Source of the DNA: Sipunculus nudus
Taxonomy: Eukaryota > Annelida > Sipuncula > Golfingiida > Sipunculidae
Length of the DNA: 64,000 nucleotides
Assembly (NCBI GenBank): GCA_026874595.1
Contig: CM049310.1
Location: 21,862,058-21,926,057 of the forward strand
Direction of reading: 5' to 3'
Positions 35,141 through 48,599 of the stretch are shown here, piece by piece (positions within the stretch are counted from its first letter, which is position 1; every line of letters starts with the position of its first letter). Below the pieces are notes generated by a model. That model saw only the letters and a list, made by a program, of their open reading frames with translations, was not told the DNA's origin and made no database searches. The position numbers were made by a program, and so were the translations under genes.

Positions 35141-35569
35141 CCGATATAGACTTACCGGCTTCTGTGGCTCAGGGGTAGAGCACAGGACTCCAAGCCGGGA
35201 GATCGTGAGTTCAGCCGAGCCGGTGAGTTTTTCACGTCGGCCCCAACCAAGGGTTGGCACTCTGCAGGCTTAATGGTAAGGCCGTGCCGACGATCGTGTT
35301 TTATTCATAAATGAGTGCGCCTTTCGGGGACTCCTCGGTAGTATGGCCCAGCAATGGGGACGTTTACGCACCCATGAACCCCAGTTTAACGCCAGGATAT
35401 AAAATGAGAGGAAGCGTGCGATACTGCCCTGTAACGAAGTCAGAAACCAGAATGGAATTCTGCAGATGAACAAAGATGCAGTTAAGTAAGCATTAAAAAT
35501 GGAGGCGGTTACCCCCACCAAAAAATTGAAAATAAAAAAAGAAAGATAAAAACCCCGATATAGACTTAT
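35141..35569 (+). mobile_element. tRNA-derived SINE with perfect 14-bp target duplication
   Basis: The element spans 35155-35555 and is flanked by identical CCGATATAGACTTA at 35141-35154 and 35556-35569. It begins CCGGCTTCTGTGGCTCAGGG with an A box (TGGCTCAGGGG, 35165-35175) and a B-box-like GTGAGTTCAGCCG (about 35205-35217). A family-specific body follows (TTTTTCACGTCGGC, CTCTGCAGGC, CCTTTCGGGG, CTCCTCGGT) and then an A-rich tail (about 35518-35553). The same body order occurs on the minus strand at 25141-25388. An intact target duplication implies a fairly young, LINE-mobilised insertion. The 83-codon minus frame at 35270-35521 is inside the SINE and is not a gene. Confidence 0.92.
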
Positions 35570-37249
35570 TACGGGAAGTTAAGGTACGTTACTTGAGTTC
35601 AAAACGCAGAGGTAAATATCAGAACATATTTTAAAATTTCGAAACACCACACCATGGATCTTAACACGCTCTTCCAGTGTGCGAAATATCTTGTACATAA
35701 ACCTGCGTCTGTGAACACCTGGACACATCGGGGTGACCTCGGGATGACATCAGAATGTCAAATATGATAGGGGCTATATCTTGTCATTTTTGAACATATA
35801 AAACAACATTAGAATGGGGTGACACCGGAAGACATCGAAGGACATTGAGGCGACATCGGCGATATGCGAGGAAGCCTAAGCATGTTATCTCTTACACAGA
35901 AAGCCCTGTATATGTTTCTCCAGACGTATAACAGACAACGTAGTAGTATTTTACTTTATGTGACCATCAGGCTTAATTGGGAATAACTTATTCCTTGCTA
36001 TGTCCTTTTTGTAATAGAGCCTCACAAAACACCAAAATCTTACAAGACATTATGTTATAGATCGCTACTGAAATAGTTAGTCACTCACAAAATTAAAATA
36101 GTTATGTGGAAGGGATGTTTATAAATATTCAAACGCATTCATCATTCAGTATCAAGTCAACATAGAAAATATTCCTATCGTAGGAGATATCATTACTACC
36201 TAAACTGTCCCCCTCAGCTGCCCCCTCTCCTTCTTTGTGTCATTAACTTATTTTTTTTTTACTTGCGACGAGCCACCAGTTGGTCATGGGTGCCCTCGGT
36301 TCGAGGGTATGTTTCCTTATGATGTAACTGGATCCAGTCTCCCTTACTCTTATGGCTCATGTTACCCATGTAAATATCACAAGTGATAACCAGATCACAA
36401 CGCAGCCCGGACTCGTATTACCATAACATGATTGGGAATGTCCGTGTCGATACGTCGGTGTGGCCATTCGGTCAGCGTCGCTCCATTGTTGAACCGGCTT
36501 CATTTACCAAATGCACATTTAATCGGCCGGTCTATCATAAAGGCAAGGACTCATCCCGTCCCAGTGCTCACTCAGGGATGATGCTCAACAACCAGCGTCT
36601 ATACTTATCCTTCTTTGAGCCTTGATAAGAGGACCACAACTTACATTATACGGTAAAGATCCATGTATAACCCGAATCTTATTACAAGCGGCCAGATTAA
36701 TACAAATACTTATATGATAAGTTTGATACTTTTATGAGTTTTTAAAATGTCTTATAAATTTTCGAATTTTATCTTTTGCCAGACCATTTACCCGGTGTTT
36801 TCAACTTTTAATCATTGTTATTCCCTGAAATATTGTAATTAACTTTTAAAGTTCACTCATAATGATTAAAATTGATTCTGTTCCTTTGATGCATATTGGT
36901 TTGACGTTTGGTGGTTTGATGTTTGATTTTCAAAAAGAATTTTCATGTTTTGATGGATCAAAATTCATTGTGACCCTCGATCGCTCCTCCAATTGAAATA
37001 AATTATTCTAGCTTTGAAATTGGATAATTAACTCTCTTAGGGTATTCAGACGTTTTTGGATGATTTTACATGTTTTAATCTTACTGCAGTCTGTTTCATT
37101 TATCATATTTTTTTCTTATTTCAGAAAGTTCCCTACTTTGAACTCTAGCTCCGGGCAATTATCTAATTAAATTGTAAAATAACTTTGGCCAATGTTTTCA
37201 CATATATATGATACACGTTCAATCCCACTCGATTTTAATACCATTTGCC
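35570..37249. other. Intergenic, no gene supported
   Basis: A GC-richer patch at about 36270-36640 includes an 80-codon frame (36383-36625) and a CGGTTCGAGGG string resembling a Pol III B box, but has no matching A box or family relation. The remainder is AT-rich. Confidence 0.5.
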
Positions 37250-37432
37250 ATCTCCTTTTGCACAAAGAATCAATCGAACTTCTGAATTTTTATGTACACC
37301 TTGCAGCCTTTAAAGTTTACGTTAAATCACGAACCAAATCATCTCCTTTTGCTCTTAAATCAATCGAACTTCTGAATTTTTATGTACACCTTGCAGCCTT
37401 TAAAGTTTACGTTAAATCACGAACCAAATCAT
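37250..37432. repeat. Tandem duplication of a 91-bp unit
   Basis: Two adjacent 91-bp units (37250-37340 and 37341-37431) both begin ATCTCCTTTTGC and end CACGAACCAAATC. They differ only in about 8 bases after the start. The near identity indicates a recent event. The 80-codon frame across it (37192-37434) reads as a protein with two identical segments, which follows from the DNA duplication and is not evidence of coding. Confidence 0.96.
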
Positions 37433-37856
37433 GAAAGTTTATAATGGCCTGTCATTAAAAACCTCAAAGTAACAATTGCACGGTGGTACACTGTTATATT
37501 GAAGTGAGGGCTACGACAAAATGATTTATATATTACACAGGAAATTACCTGTCCAATGATATATCACACTCTGTAATTTTGTAAAGTGGAACTCTACCCT
37601 TATAGTATTCCAAAATGACCTACCGTTACTGAAATATGAAATGTTTTCAAAATATCAACGATATAAGAATTACCGTCAATTTTAATTTTCATAAGAAATT
37701 TCTGTAGAACATGCTTTTTCTTGAAATGATTAAATGCAAAAGTACAACATAGATATTGCTGGAAATGCTGAGACATGATTAGTAGTTTCACAGGTATTTG
37801 TGACTAATAGACGTCTCATCTTAACAACTCTTTCTGCAGTTCTGACATAACGCATT

Positions 37857-37877
37857 GGGGGGGGGGGGGGGGGGGGG
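37857..37877. repeat. Poly(G) run, 21 bases
   Basis: The longest uninterrupted G/C mononucleotide run in the window. Confidence 0.97.
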
Positions 37878-38398
37878 CAAAATTACCAGGATCTTCTTAT
37901 TCCAGATCATCTCTACAAATTTTTCATTTACAATCGACAGTCTCTGAATCAGCCCCAGCTTCGTACTAACTATTATTATCATCCACAATCTATATTCCAC
38001 AAATTTCATTTTTCAAATAACGTAGGAACTAATCCCAGAAGCCGTCACAAACAACAGGTGCAAACTATTTTCGCTTTATTCTTTCGGACGAGGGCTGAAA
38101 AAAGGGTCAGGTGGATTTATCACTGGTCCACAGGTAATTGGATACTGTGTCCTTTGCAAAAGGTACTGCTTTGTCCCGAATAAAAAGAACAAAATAAAAG
38201 GAATTTAAGATAACTGTAAAATCTGCTTACCTGATGATTTTATCTATTCCAAACACATATACTTAATGGCCTGTTACTAAACGTATATTCAGGTCAGGTA
38301 GGATGACCTCCTGGAGATTTGCTCGACGATTGACTACAATATTTGATGATTTCAACTTCATTTTCTCGATAATATTGCTCTTGGTATTTGTATTAACG

Positions 38399-38417
38399 CT
38401 GTAGGTGGCGCCATCTA
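38399..38417 (+). promoter_or_regulatory. CTCF-like motif
   Basis: CTGTAGGTGGCGCCATCTA contains AGGTGGCGCC, a good match to the CTCF core. It is outside any recognised repeat. Confidence 0.3.
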
Positions 38418-41400
38418 ATGCTGCTAGGATATAGCACTTTTCAAAGCCAGAAAACAGAACTCTTCTCTTTCTTATCAAGATAAACATACCCAAAGAGAAA
38501 TGGGGATTATGAACTGAGTTTAATGAGAAAAAAATCAATGAATAAAACTGTTGTCTTTTCGAAATCATAAATTTCCCTTGTAACAAATTATTTTGAGTGT
38601 TTCCGTCAATAATGTCAAAACGGCAACCAGTATTTCAGGAATACCAGATTAATAAACGCCTGACCTATGTTTATCAACTATGACCTGATGTAGTATTTCA
38701 GTTTCAGCTGAGTTTCATGGTCCCAGGGCCACCAGAACACAGAAGGCTAAATTACAGCACGGTGTGCCCTGATCAGGACCAAGGAGAAAAAAAAAGAAAT
38801 TTCCATAAACCGCTCTTAAACCCCGGTGTTATTTATCATATGCAAATAATTATTCATAACGTCAAAAATGGAACTTTATATCTCTAAATGATATCTCTAA
38901 CAACGTTACATTAACCGGGATATTTTGGAAGCAACAACTTTATTCTGGGAGCGCCCTATTCGATGACCCAGTAGCCCGAGTGGCACGTTCTGTCACAGTC
39001 AATTCATTGTTATGACAAAATCCCCAACCATGCCTTTGGCTGCATGAAGCTCAAACTGCATCTGTTAAGGCTGGATTCACAACCCTTTCTCTGTGGGTGA
39101 GAAGATTAAATGTGCTAGCCACAAACCAGTCGATAGGCCATTAGTAAGTTATGTCAGGCGCCTCTATATTTTACTCAAGAACACCCGCCCGTTGGGCCTC
39201 AGGCCTTTCACGTCTTTAAGATAAACGTCCGCATTCACTTCGGGTCACCAAGCATTTGACCAAACGGGAAACCTGTATATATCATTTTGTTCCTTTGGAT
39301 GATTTGCCAAGCTTGTCTTTGATCTGGCCCTCAGTAAAATTTTGGCAGCCTCGATCTGGATATGTTCTATGATCAAGTCAGTTTCCTTCTGGTCGTAAGC
39401 GACATAAGGGCGCCGTGTTTCCGGTGCAGAGAAGCCACGTTAGAGACCAGATGGACTGTAAAAAGAATACACACAAAGATATCAGGCTCGCAATTGAAGA
39501 TATGAGTAACCTTTCACCATTGACATTTTAGTGAAAATCTCAGAGTCAATCGAATACAGTGATCCATATGTTACGGACTCATGTGCCCAGGTTAACCTTT
39601 TCAAAATAATCTATTTTCGTCGTATGTTGGAAAATATTTGCATAAATGATGCCAATAAATCGAAAAGATAAACAAGGCCAATTCCTTCAAGGAATATAGA
39701 TAAGATAAGATTGATACCTAGGTGTAAAATCAGAAATATGCTGCGAGTGGTATGTTGACGCCATTTATTATCTGAATCGGCCCGGATCAGCAATGGTTTG
39801 TTTGACTAAAAATAGGCTCGAATGTGTCCTTTGGTTGTTACCGATGAAATTCCATATTTTATGAACACGAATATTTGTTATTTAGACCGGACAGAAAATA
39901 GATAGACAGTGTCCTGACAGAAATAATTCAATTATTATTATAAAAGATAATTTAATAATTTTAATATAATCATACACATGAAATATTGGCAATTTAAAAA
40001 GAATATCTGTATGTAACATCCTATTAAATATCCGGTCGTATAATTACATATGAACTTATATATATATATAGCTCGAAGTAAATACATGATTGTAAACTAT
40101 TCGAGTCTATATAATTGACTTGATATACTAGATCTGTAGCGGACTCTGATACCAGCGGATGTTTCTGGCCTTCCGTTTAGATAAATAAGAACTTTATATG
40201 TCTCAATGGTCTGTGACTCTTTCATTAAAAAATCATGTTATATAGTGTTTGACAATGCTCTTTTGTAGTGCAATTTTAAAAGAAACTAGAGTATAGTGCC
40301 CCTGTTTATGGAATAGTCAGGAAACAGTAGGAATTAATATATCAGTTTATCATGCTGATTTTTTTCTATTATTTTTGGTTGAACCTTGGACTGAAAACAA
40401 CCTTGAAGACAGACGATTTCTAACTCCCGGTGTTCCTTGGGTGCAAGATTTAATTCTTCGGTAAATCAATGTAAAAAAAGTTTGTGTGTGATATATAAAA
40501 ATATAAGTAAGATCTAAACAACTGTGAGACCTGCAGCTCTGGTGGAATCAGCAGTTGAACCATGGCTGCAAAAGAAATGAATACACAAAAACATATGAAC
40601 TTGTGATGGCCTTCAGACCCACTACATAATAAAGCGGCCACAATCCTTGCCGGAATCATAAACCCCAGTCCTGATGACGTCTCACGGTCCCACAACACCA
40701 GAGCTTTTACCGTTTCAAGCCACGTATGATGTTAACCTTAATAACGAGGCGCTTCGTATATTCAGAGCCCATGGAACTCTGGGAAAGTTCTGGTCCACAC
40801 CGTACAGCTTACTGACGCGGACACCCCGACGTCAGCTAATTTATGTTCACCAGGGACACCGATATTAAGAGGAGTTCGTGGAGTTGGCGCTGGGGAACAA
40901 ATCAGCTTCGGTGACGGCTTGCCTTGGCTTTGGCAAAACCTTTACTCTGGCATATCTCCTGAGAAATTACTAGTTCTGCCCCCGAACTCTCGTTACGTAA
41001 TTACACCCATGGGTGTCAAGTTCTTGCCATCCAAAATTTTAGCATCCTCCTTTGATGATCGAGGAATCATTCTGTTTTGCAACACTGCGCCTGATCTCAT
41101 ATCCTTTGTAGTTTAACGACAAAACTGGGTTGTTAGAAGTTCGTAAGAGCACAATGTGTGACCAGCCTCATAGTCGTTAACACCAGGAATATGAGCAGGC
41201 TTATCTTTTCTTTGTCTCTCACCGATCAGTCTTTCAGTGTAACAGTCATATTTTGTCTAATCAAGAAAAGTAACCGTTCCCCCGCTGTGTAAGTGCGAAA
41301 ACATACTTATAGTGTTGTATTATTAAGCTCTTTCTTCAACATAAATTGCTTCAGTGTGACCCCTCTTTGCTTACATATAACTCTCAATTAGTTGATCCCA

Positions 41401-42298
41401 TGGAAGGAATGTTGAAAAATTCATATTTTTTTTTATAAATTCAATTAAACATCCCTCTCTCACAGACATATCGGAATCAGGCAAAGAACGGACTACACAT
41501 GATAACTTTACCATAAGTCGTCACATTTATATTCTTACAACCTCTAAAATTTATGAATATTAATGAGTTATGAATATCATTATTTATATTTGTTTTGTAT
41601 TTAAATAATTTCTTATTTAATAAGAATAACCAGCGGCTCTCCTTCTTTTGAATGGCCGCTTCTAGCTCTATATGTCACTATATACACACAGCAAATGGGA
41701 ACTTGCCAAGATATTATAGTTGTTCAGAAAGCAAACCAATCAATGGCTGGTCATGTGTATGCGTGATTTTTTTTCTGGCAGAGAGAAAGCAATACCACCT
41801 TTCGCGTGCTTTTTCTATTGTCCCAGTAAATAATTAGTATAATCCATGAAGTTTTAAATTGAATTTATTTCGTGATGAGTAGATTAGAATGATTGCTTCA
41901 GCTATTATTGAGCCTGTAATTTGCTTGGTCGACCGTAACCCCGGTAACACAGGGTAATTGTTCAGTTGTTTGTTTTTACGTTGATTCTTTATTAGCTCTT
42001 GTAATGTCATAACAATGTCCGTCTGAGATAATGGAACTTTCTCATACTTCTGGTAAATTAACTTGTGTAAATTAAGATTATATAAGAAAAAATTGGGCAC
42101 TATGCCTTTATTTATAAAGATAGTTATCGTATATATGTATTAAGAAAGGAATATGCTATGTTTCAGCTCGGGACCTTTATCTTATTATATAATCCATCAA
42201 TACCAGGCTCTGGCCACCGCTGACAGAAACTGATCATAAGCGGGGGCGTAACGGGGTAGCCCGGAAAGACAACCGGTTTAGATGGATTAAAGTGCTCA

Positions 42299-42320
42299 GA
42301 ATAAATCGGGCGATTTATTC
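42299..42320. repeat. 10-bp perfect inverted repeat with 2-nt spacer
   Basis: GAATAAATCG, GG, CGATTTATTC. It lies in a short GC-richer patch (about 42210-42330). It may be a palindromic protein-binding site or a cruciform; its function is unknown. Confidence 0.6.
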
Positions 42321-45300
42321 GGGGTCGGGGAACACATATGGCTCTGTACTTCTGTGAAATATTTATATGTGTCTCTGCGAATGTGTGTTATATATTAATT
42401 TACCAAACGAAGACGAGAAATATTATTTCAAATGGTGTCTAGCTGCTCTAAAAAGACAATTTCCATACTTATACCTAACCGATTTCACACTTTCAATAAA
42501 ATGCATAAGCGTCATATATCAGTTCGTGCGTCTTTTATTCAATTTAAATGAAAAGCAGCCGGTTAAGGTAGACTCGAGGTCAATGCAACACGTAGCCATC
42601 ATGTGACCTTTATTATCCAATCATGGTCATGCGTCCCAATGTAGGTAGTCACGTGTTTTTTATTAAACTATTTTATTATCCGTGTGTGATATATTGTAAA
42701 TGATCTTATTCAGGTTAAACAATTCTTGTCAGAAGGGTCTGAAGGTATTTCAAAGTGAATTCAAGTTTAACTCAAGTGTAAAAGTTAGAAAGTAATGACA
42801 ATCATGGTAAGCAGGTTATTTCATCTTAATGACAACGTAAAGTGTGAAAACCATTTCCCCTTTTCGTGCAGAGAAGATTTTCAACCATTAACAAATTGCG
42901 CAGTAACCATCAAGCAAACAGCTAGCTGTCGGCGGCTGAACGCCGGCAGATGAACATCCACAGCGTTTGACCAGACCACAGCGGAAGTGAGTACAAAAGA
43001 AACATAAAACATGGCGACCTTCCGCTAGTGCAAATGGTATCGAGCTGTTAAACTAATTAACAGCTTCACATTTTATTACACATAAAATTCTTCCCAACAA
43101 TGGCACCAAAAATTCCTGGACATAATTAAACACCAGTCCCGAACTAATTACGCGTATGCAAATTTTCCAAATTAAAAAAAAAATTATTCGCCATAATCTT
43201 TTAGATATACCAAGGTGTACTGCTGCCGTTATATGTAAACACTAAGAACTGCGTACAAATGTCCATGAAAAAAATCGATCACTGCTACAGAATGTGAGAT
43301 TACATTGAAAATGAAAGAAAATGGAACTTTATATAAAAAAAGGACAAATGATTTTGTGATATTCTAAGGTTGAACAAAATGATTGTTTTATGAACAACAA
43401 CAGACGCAAGCAATTCAATAAGGACATATATCCATAATACCAAATTGCTTTCGGCTGTGTAGCTAAACACGTATTTTGCTTTGAGTGGATTGAGGTCTTT
43501 GTCTTCCTTTTTATCTCTATGCTTCATCCTCCAGCTGACGTCCGCGAATTCTCCTTCTAAAGGCAATACGAAACAAGCATTGAGATTCAAGGGATGCATG
43601 TCTAATATGAAATTGCATTTTATTTTACACCTTCAAAAGATAAGATTACAAAATAATAATTATTAATTACCACATGTCAGTGCATTGATCGCTCCGTTTA
43701 ATGGCATTACACTAATTGTTTTTACATGCAGTTCATCTGAATATTGCTTGGGCTGCCTTTGAAAACGTTGAATTTGCTGACTGATGCATCAATAAAGTTT
43801 CTGACTGGTGTTATTTTTATCCATATAATATTGATGCAATGAATTCTTTTAATGACTCAAAAATTAAATTAATTTATTAAACTATTTTTTTTTAATTTGT
43901 ATTTGAAACGCTATCCTTACAGGATCGATTAAGGAGACCCCTACCACACTCGTGTACATAGAGGCAAACAGGCACTGTTTCACGCCAACACACATTCATG
44001 AGTTTAACAATTCCTCTTTCAAAGTAAAAAAAATGGGTGGGTTTAAGACCAGGGAGACCTGGGGAATTATCTGTTAATTGCCAGGATTGCTATTACTATT
44101 TCAAACCAATTATGCTTTGTTTGAGAATTTCCGCCTCTTTGCGCTTTCTCGTTGTGCTCTGACTTTAAGGCCCGTATTCAAATGAAAAAAAAGTGGAGTA
44201 ATAAAACTTTTTAAAACATTTGCCTTTTTTTTATTGTATTATTAGTACCCTAATGCTAATTGTTCTGTGTTGTCTTTTTGATCCTCCATGATTGGCCTCT
44301 TTACCTACATCAGTTACTATAAACAACACGGTATGGAAAGGGGTCGTTTAAAGGCGGATTTGTTTTCTGAAACAGAAATAATACTAATTTGATCTTTCAT
44401 ATTTTCCCCCGTGGTTATAATGTAGTTTTTACATGAATATCGTCAGTAAGAAACGTGTTCAGATTAAAGTGTGACATGTGCCGATATCAGAGTATTCCCT
44501 CTTTGATGCGAAAGTTTTAATTTGATAACCAAATAAATGTGCACACTTCCATATTTATAAAATGTCATTTATTATAGAAAAATACGATGTGCCTGCCAAC
44601 ATTTGTGGCCTCGCTTTGTGAACAGACTAGGATTGATTAAAAAGAAAAGCAACAAAAGGGGTGAGGTGTACTTATTACACAATAAACAATCTTAACTGAC
44701 GTCACTGCATATTTTCCCAACATGAATCAAATAAAATGTCAACTTTCAAAAATGTAGTGCTTCAGGAATGCTTTGTTATATGCAAGACCCCTTTATCTTT
44801 AGGAATTTCGCTTGAATAATGTATAAAAATACATTGATAAATTTGAGTCATAATTGCTTTAAAAATCATTGCCTGATTATCACACAACAGAAACAATTTA
44901 CCCAAAAAGTTAAAAACAAAGACACTTCACTCACAGCCTCCGAATGCTTCGTTTTAAGAAATAATATTGGAAGTATCAGGACACCCTCTTTTACCATATA
45001 CGTGAATAAACATTTCAAATAATTATGAAATTTATTGAATAAAAATAAGTGTAGGCTTTGACCGGTTTAGGCTTTGATTAAATGCTTTTCGAAATGAACC
45101 TACATATTCGTATTAGAATTTTTGTATATTGACCAAATATAAATGGATATGACGCTACCAAATGGTATGCTTAAGATGATGAAACTGAGATATAAGTATC
45201 ATATAACGTTAAATTCTGTATTATTTTATTTTATATAGAGTCTACACACTGAAGACAAAATATGGAATTCCCTTTTTGATATTGTAACATAAAGATGCAC

Positions 45301-45989
45301 CCAAAAGGAAAACGGAAAAGAAAGAATCATCTCCGTGAAGGTATTTAAAATATGCAAAAACGCACTGATCTTGTTAGAGTTTTGTTCAGAGAAAATATCA
45401 ATTGAAAGAAAAAAAATCGTCTATATATATTCTTTTATAATGGTTTGCACATAACAGACAAACCGAAAAAGATATGTAAAACTAACATTGTAAACAACGG
45501 TGATTGAAATAGTATTAAAATCGATACTATCGTATAGTGCCAAAGAAAATGACAGACATTATGGAATAATTTTGATGATATAAATGTCACAAGAGATTAA
45601 ATGGAATATGAAAAACGATAATAAGATACTGGAAGCAGAATGACATGTAGACTATAAAATATACATAAATATCAGTTAATCATCGCAAAACTTAGTGCAC
45701 TGAAAGATGATGAAATTATCCATTACCTAAATTGTGTTTTACGATGTAAAACAAAAAAATGAGATCCTGTCATTTATACGAAATGCGAAAGATTTAAAGA
45801 AACGTTAGCTTGACTTTTTATACTCATTAGCATAGAAAACGATAAAATTCAGGAAACATAAATATAGATTTTAACATCATAAATCGTTCTTAACGATAAA
45901 TGGATATATTAAAAGAAATACAAATAGAGCTTTTCAGTTCTTTTGTATGCCTTGTCACATACCGATAGGCTGGTAATACGAGTAAGGGG
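42321..45989. other. AT-rich intergenic DNA
   Basis: No gene or transposon was recognised. A full CRE lies at 44697-44704. The 45000-45900 part is very AT-rich and featureless. Frames of 67-99 codons have no recognisable domain. Confidence 0.5.
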
Positions 45990-46480
45990 ACGTGATAAGA
46001 CGTGCACGGTTTTTCCTGTAGCCCTTCAGATCCATCTTGTACTCTCAGTGCGGGTCTGCTACGGGTCCCCGCGGGCCTCGCGAGATCTCGCTTCTCCGTT
46101 GCCACACCCCTGGGAGTCAGAGAGTCATGGCTCGCGCCTCTACATGGAGGTTTTGATAGATGTCCCGGTCCCCTCGGGAATCACATATATACCCCAGCCT
46201 CGGCGGGACACAAAGGCCATATCTATGGCTATGTGCGCCAAAAGTGATCATTGTTTTGAAAGAACCTTATTAGAGGCTTCTCTCGATCGCTCCGTCTGGC
46301 GGTCGGTCGTTAATACCGGTAGACGCCCTGTGGTTTCAGGACAGCAGCGGAAGATTATAATCCTATGTCTTTAGTGACAAGGTTCACTGGCGGCTGAGTC
46401 TTTCTCCGTAGCAGCCGGTGTTAGAGACGTCGCAGCAGCATGAAATCGAAAACGACTCACTGATAAGAGAAACTGGCAAT
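45990..46480. promoter_or_regulatory. GC-richer island, possible promoter or unrecognised exon
   Basis: Sharp change from very AT-rich to CpG-containing DNA (for example CCCGCGGGCCTCGCGAGATC, about 46069-46088). It contains the longest non-repeat open frame, 143 codons on the + strand (45943-46374), with overlapping frames in the other phase and on the minus strand. None has a recognisable domain, and GC-rich DNA lacks stops by composition. A TATATAT string (about 46184-46191) lies inside. A CpG-type promoter is the favoured guess; an unrecognised exon is the alternative. Confidence 0.22.
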
Positions 46481-48599
46481 GCACTGATAGGGGCCATTCT
46501 ATTGTCGTTGCACTGTTTCAGAGAGAACATTCAATTACACAGCGGACTGTTTCAATATGAGACTGAATGAATAGAACCCCAAATAATAACCCCTGATTTG
46601 TTGAAAAGCGACGTTAATGAAATTCCCTGATATCATTTCAACCACACACTGACTTTACGCGGTATACCCAGTTTTTAATTCTCGTTAAATACAACCGTAA
46701 ATATCACTGGAGACACCGTGCAAATAATACCGTGATGTTATCAAATTCCCTTTTGATCAAACAACGCGGGATAATCCATCGAAGAAAACAGATACAAACA
46801 AAGGAAGAACAAAAGGTTTAATATAATCCGTAGGAAGAACTCACAAATTCCAAACCTCCTACGTGTATAGCCCTATTGTAAGAGCCTCTACAGTAAGCTT
46901 AAATCAAAGTTGCTTCTGGAAAGGAAATCTACGGCCCACAATGCACCGCGGCTTCTATATATACAGAAGGTTTAGGTATAAATGTGGTGAACAAGGTCAT
47001 GTAGTCAGTAATAAAAAATGTTTCAATACAGATAACATTAACAGGATAACTATTTTTGTAAGGACGTAAGGAATAATGCGTATGTAAAATTTAAACAGGT
47101 GTTTGCTTTAAATGTAACAAATTTTGATTATAAAGTTTGACAGTTGAGACATGAAGGCCCGGCTGTACCGTAGTGTCCAAATGGAAGAGGTTCTTTTCGA
47201 GTAGGAACAACCTGTGGCAAAAGGGTGGAATTATATTACAGCAAGTGCCACTAAATAGAAAAAAAAGTGAAACAATCCAGTTAATAGCGGTTTTTTACTC
47301 GGCTACAGTAGAAAATATGGAATTAGTTGCAGCCCATATGATGAATCACTCCGCCAGTGAGAGCATTTGGACGTGCCAATTAAGCTGTATATCATTCTGA
47401 TTTTTATGAACTGGAATTCCCTCGTGTCAACAGAACAGGCTCCAAGAACATGATCAACATTTGCTTTAGTGCATCAGTGTCATGGGTGATTGTCAAACGA
47501 GGTATACGAAAGGGAACCGAGATATTCAGAAGGAACCACACCAGGCGAATCGCTTATATGTCATATACACAAATCAATACACCGTTTCCTGCCATATTCG
47601 CGACATCTTGTGCGACGACTAATACTAAGTGTTCGGGTCCTTTTTGTCGATATATTTTGTAAGGTAAAACCCTGTGGAGGTCTCTTGTATATAATATATC
47701 TAGTTTCAAAAGATGCCTATCAGTACACTGACTCACAGGTATCAAGTTGCATAATAACTGACGTCCACATGGAGAAATATAATATTGCTGACATTTGCTG
47801 TTTATTCAAATGGTTCTTTCTGGACTGCTGCTACAGTCATCAACTGTTCTTCTTCAAATAGAAACAAGAGACAAAGTTCTGACGAGAACACTTATATTAA
47901 CACCAAAAAAATGGTCCGGACTATGTATTACAATATCAAATATGGCTATGAAATATTTAATAATGGACTCGTACGAAGGAATGTCACTTTTCCTGCATCA
48001 CCAAAACATTGTAGAGAATGGTTCGGATAAGCTGAAATGCTTGATTTACAGAAAGCAGCCTAAAACCACTTGTTCAGGTCTCCGATAACAGAATTGAGAA
48101 CATGTTTTCAGTGAGTTAAGGGCTTTCTTGATATTGCTTATTAACATGAGAAGACTGTGTTTGAAGTTGTTTTAATTAAACTTGACGTGCAAATTTTACC
48201 TGCGATTAGACTTAGCAAGGTAGGGTCGGTAAGGTTGAGTCTTATGAATAAGACTCTTCATTCGAATGAAAATCATCAGGATGTCTTGTATATAGAAAGA
48301 ACCTGCTCTCTATTAGAGCTTAACTGTATATTACATTTTAAAAACATGTTAAAAGCTTTTGGATTACGCCAAGTAAAAGGGTTACTGAGCCTGGAGTATG
48401 CGTGAATGTATAAATATTGTGATTTGAAATTTGCACTGAGATTTTTTTTTGTATGTACAACAATCAGTATTGCTATATGTGAGGTAATTAATGTAGAAAT
48501 GAGAGTCTGGTACAAATATCATAGATTCCCAAAAAATGTTGTGTCTGAGACGTTTGGTTTGGAAGTTATCGAACAATCAGTCCCCGGTAACATGTCCCG
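46481..48599. other. Intergenic, no gene supported
   Basis: Many overlapping 60-123-codon frames (46863-48603) occur on both strands without recognisable domains. One small frame at 46863-47069 includes an 8-residue stretch resembling a zinc knuckle (YKCGEQGH, 46977-47000), but the spacing to the next Cys and the missing first Cys do not fit. Confidence 0.45.

Larger units (their letters stand above)
37433..42298. other. Intergenic, no gene supported
   Basis: Holds a poly(G) run (37857-37877), a CTCF-like motif (about 38399-38417), and GC-richer patches at 38940-39450 and 40640-41110 that could be regulatory. The frames of 60-107 codons (for example 38263-38586 minus) show no recognisable domain. 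No transposon termini were recognised. Confidence 0.5.

Noticed and set aside
35155-35235. tRNA gene
   Set aside because: A and B boxes are present, but the sequence cannot be folded convincingly as a tRNA and continues into a SINE body with target duplications.
36290-36310. B-box-like CGGTTCGAGGG as a further SINE
   Set aside because: No A box at the right distance and no similarity to either SINE family in the window.
37192-37434. 80-codon frame with an internal protein repeat
   Set aside because: The protein repeat is a direct consequence of the 91-bp DNA duplication plus a short linker; there is no domain or coding bias.
45943-46374. 143-codon frame as a gene
   Set aside because: No recognisable domain, overlapping frames on both strands, and GC-rich composition that lowers stop frequency. 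Kept only as a candidate regulatory island.
46977-47021. Zinc-knuckle-like YKCGEQGH, possible gag or CNBP remnant
   Set aside because: The first Cys of the CCHC motif is absent and the last Cys is six residues, not four, after the His. No surrounding retroelement sequence was seen.
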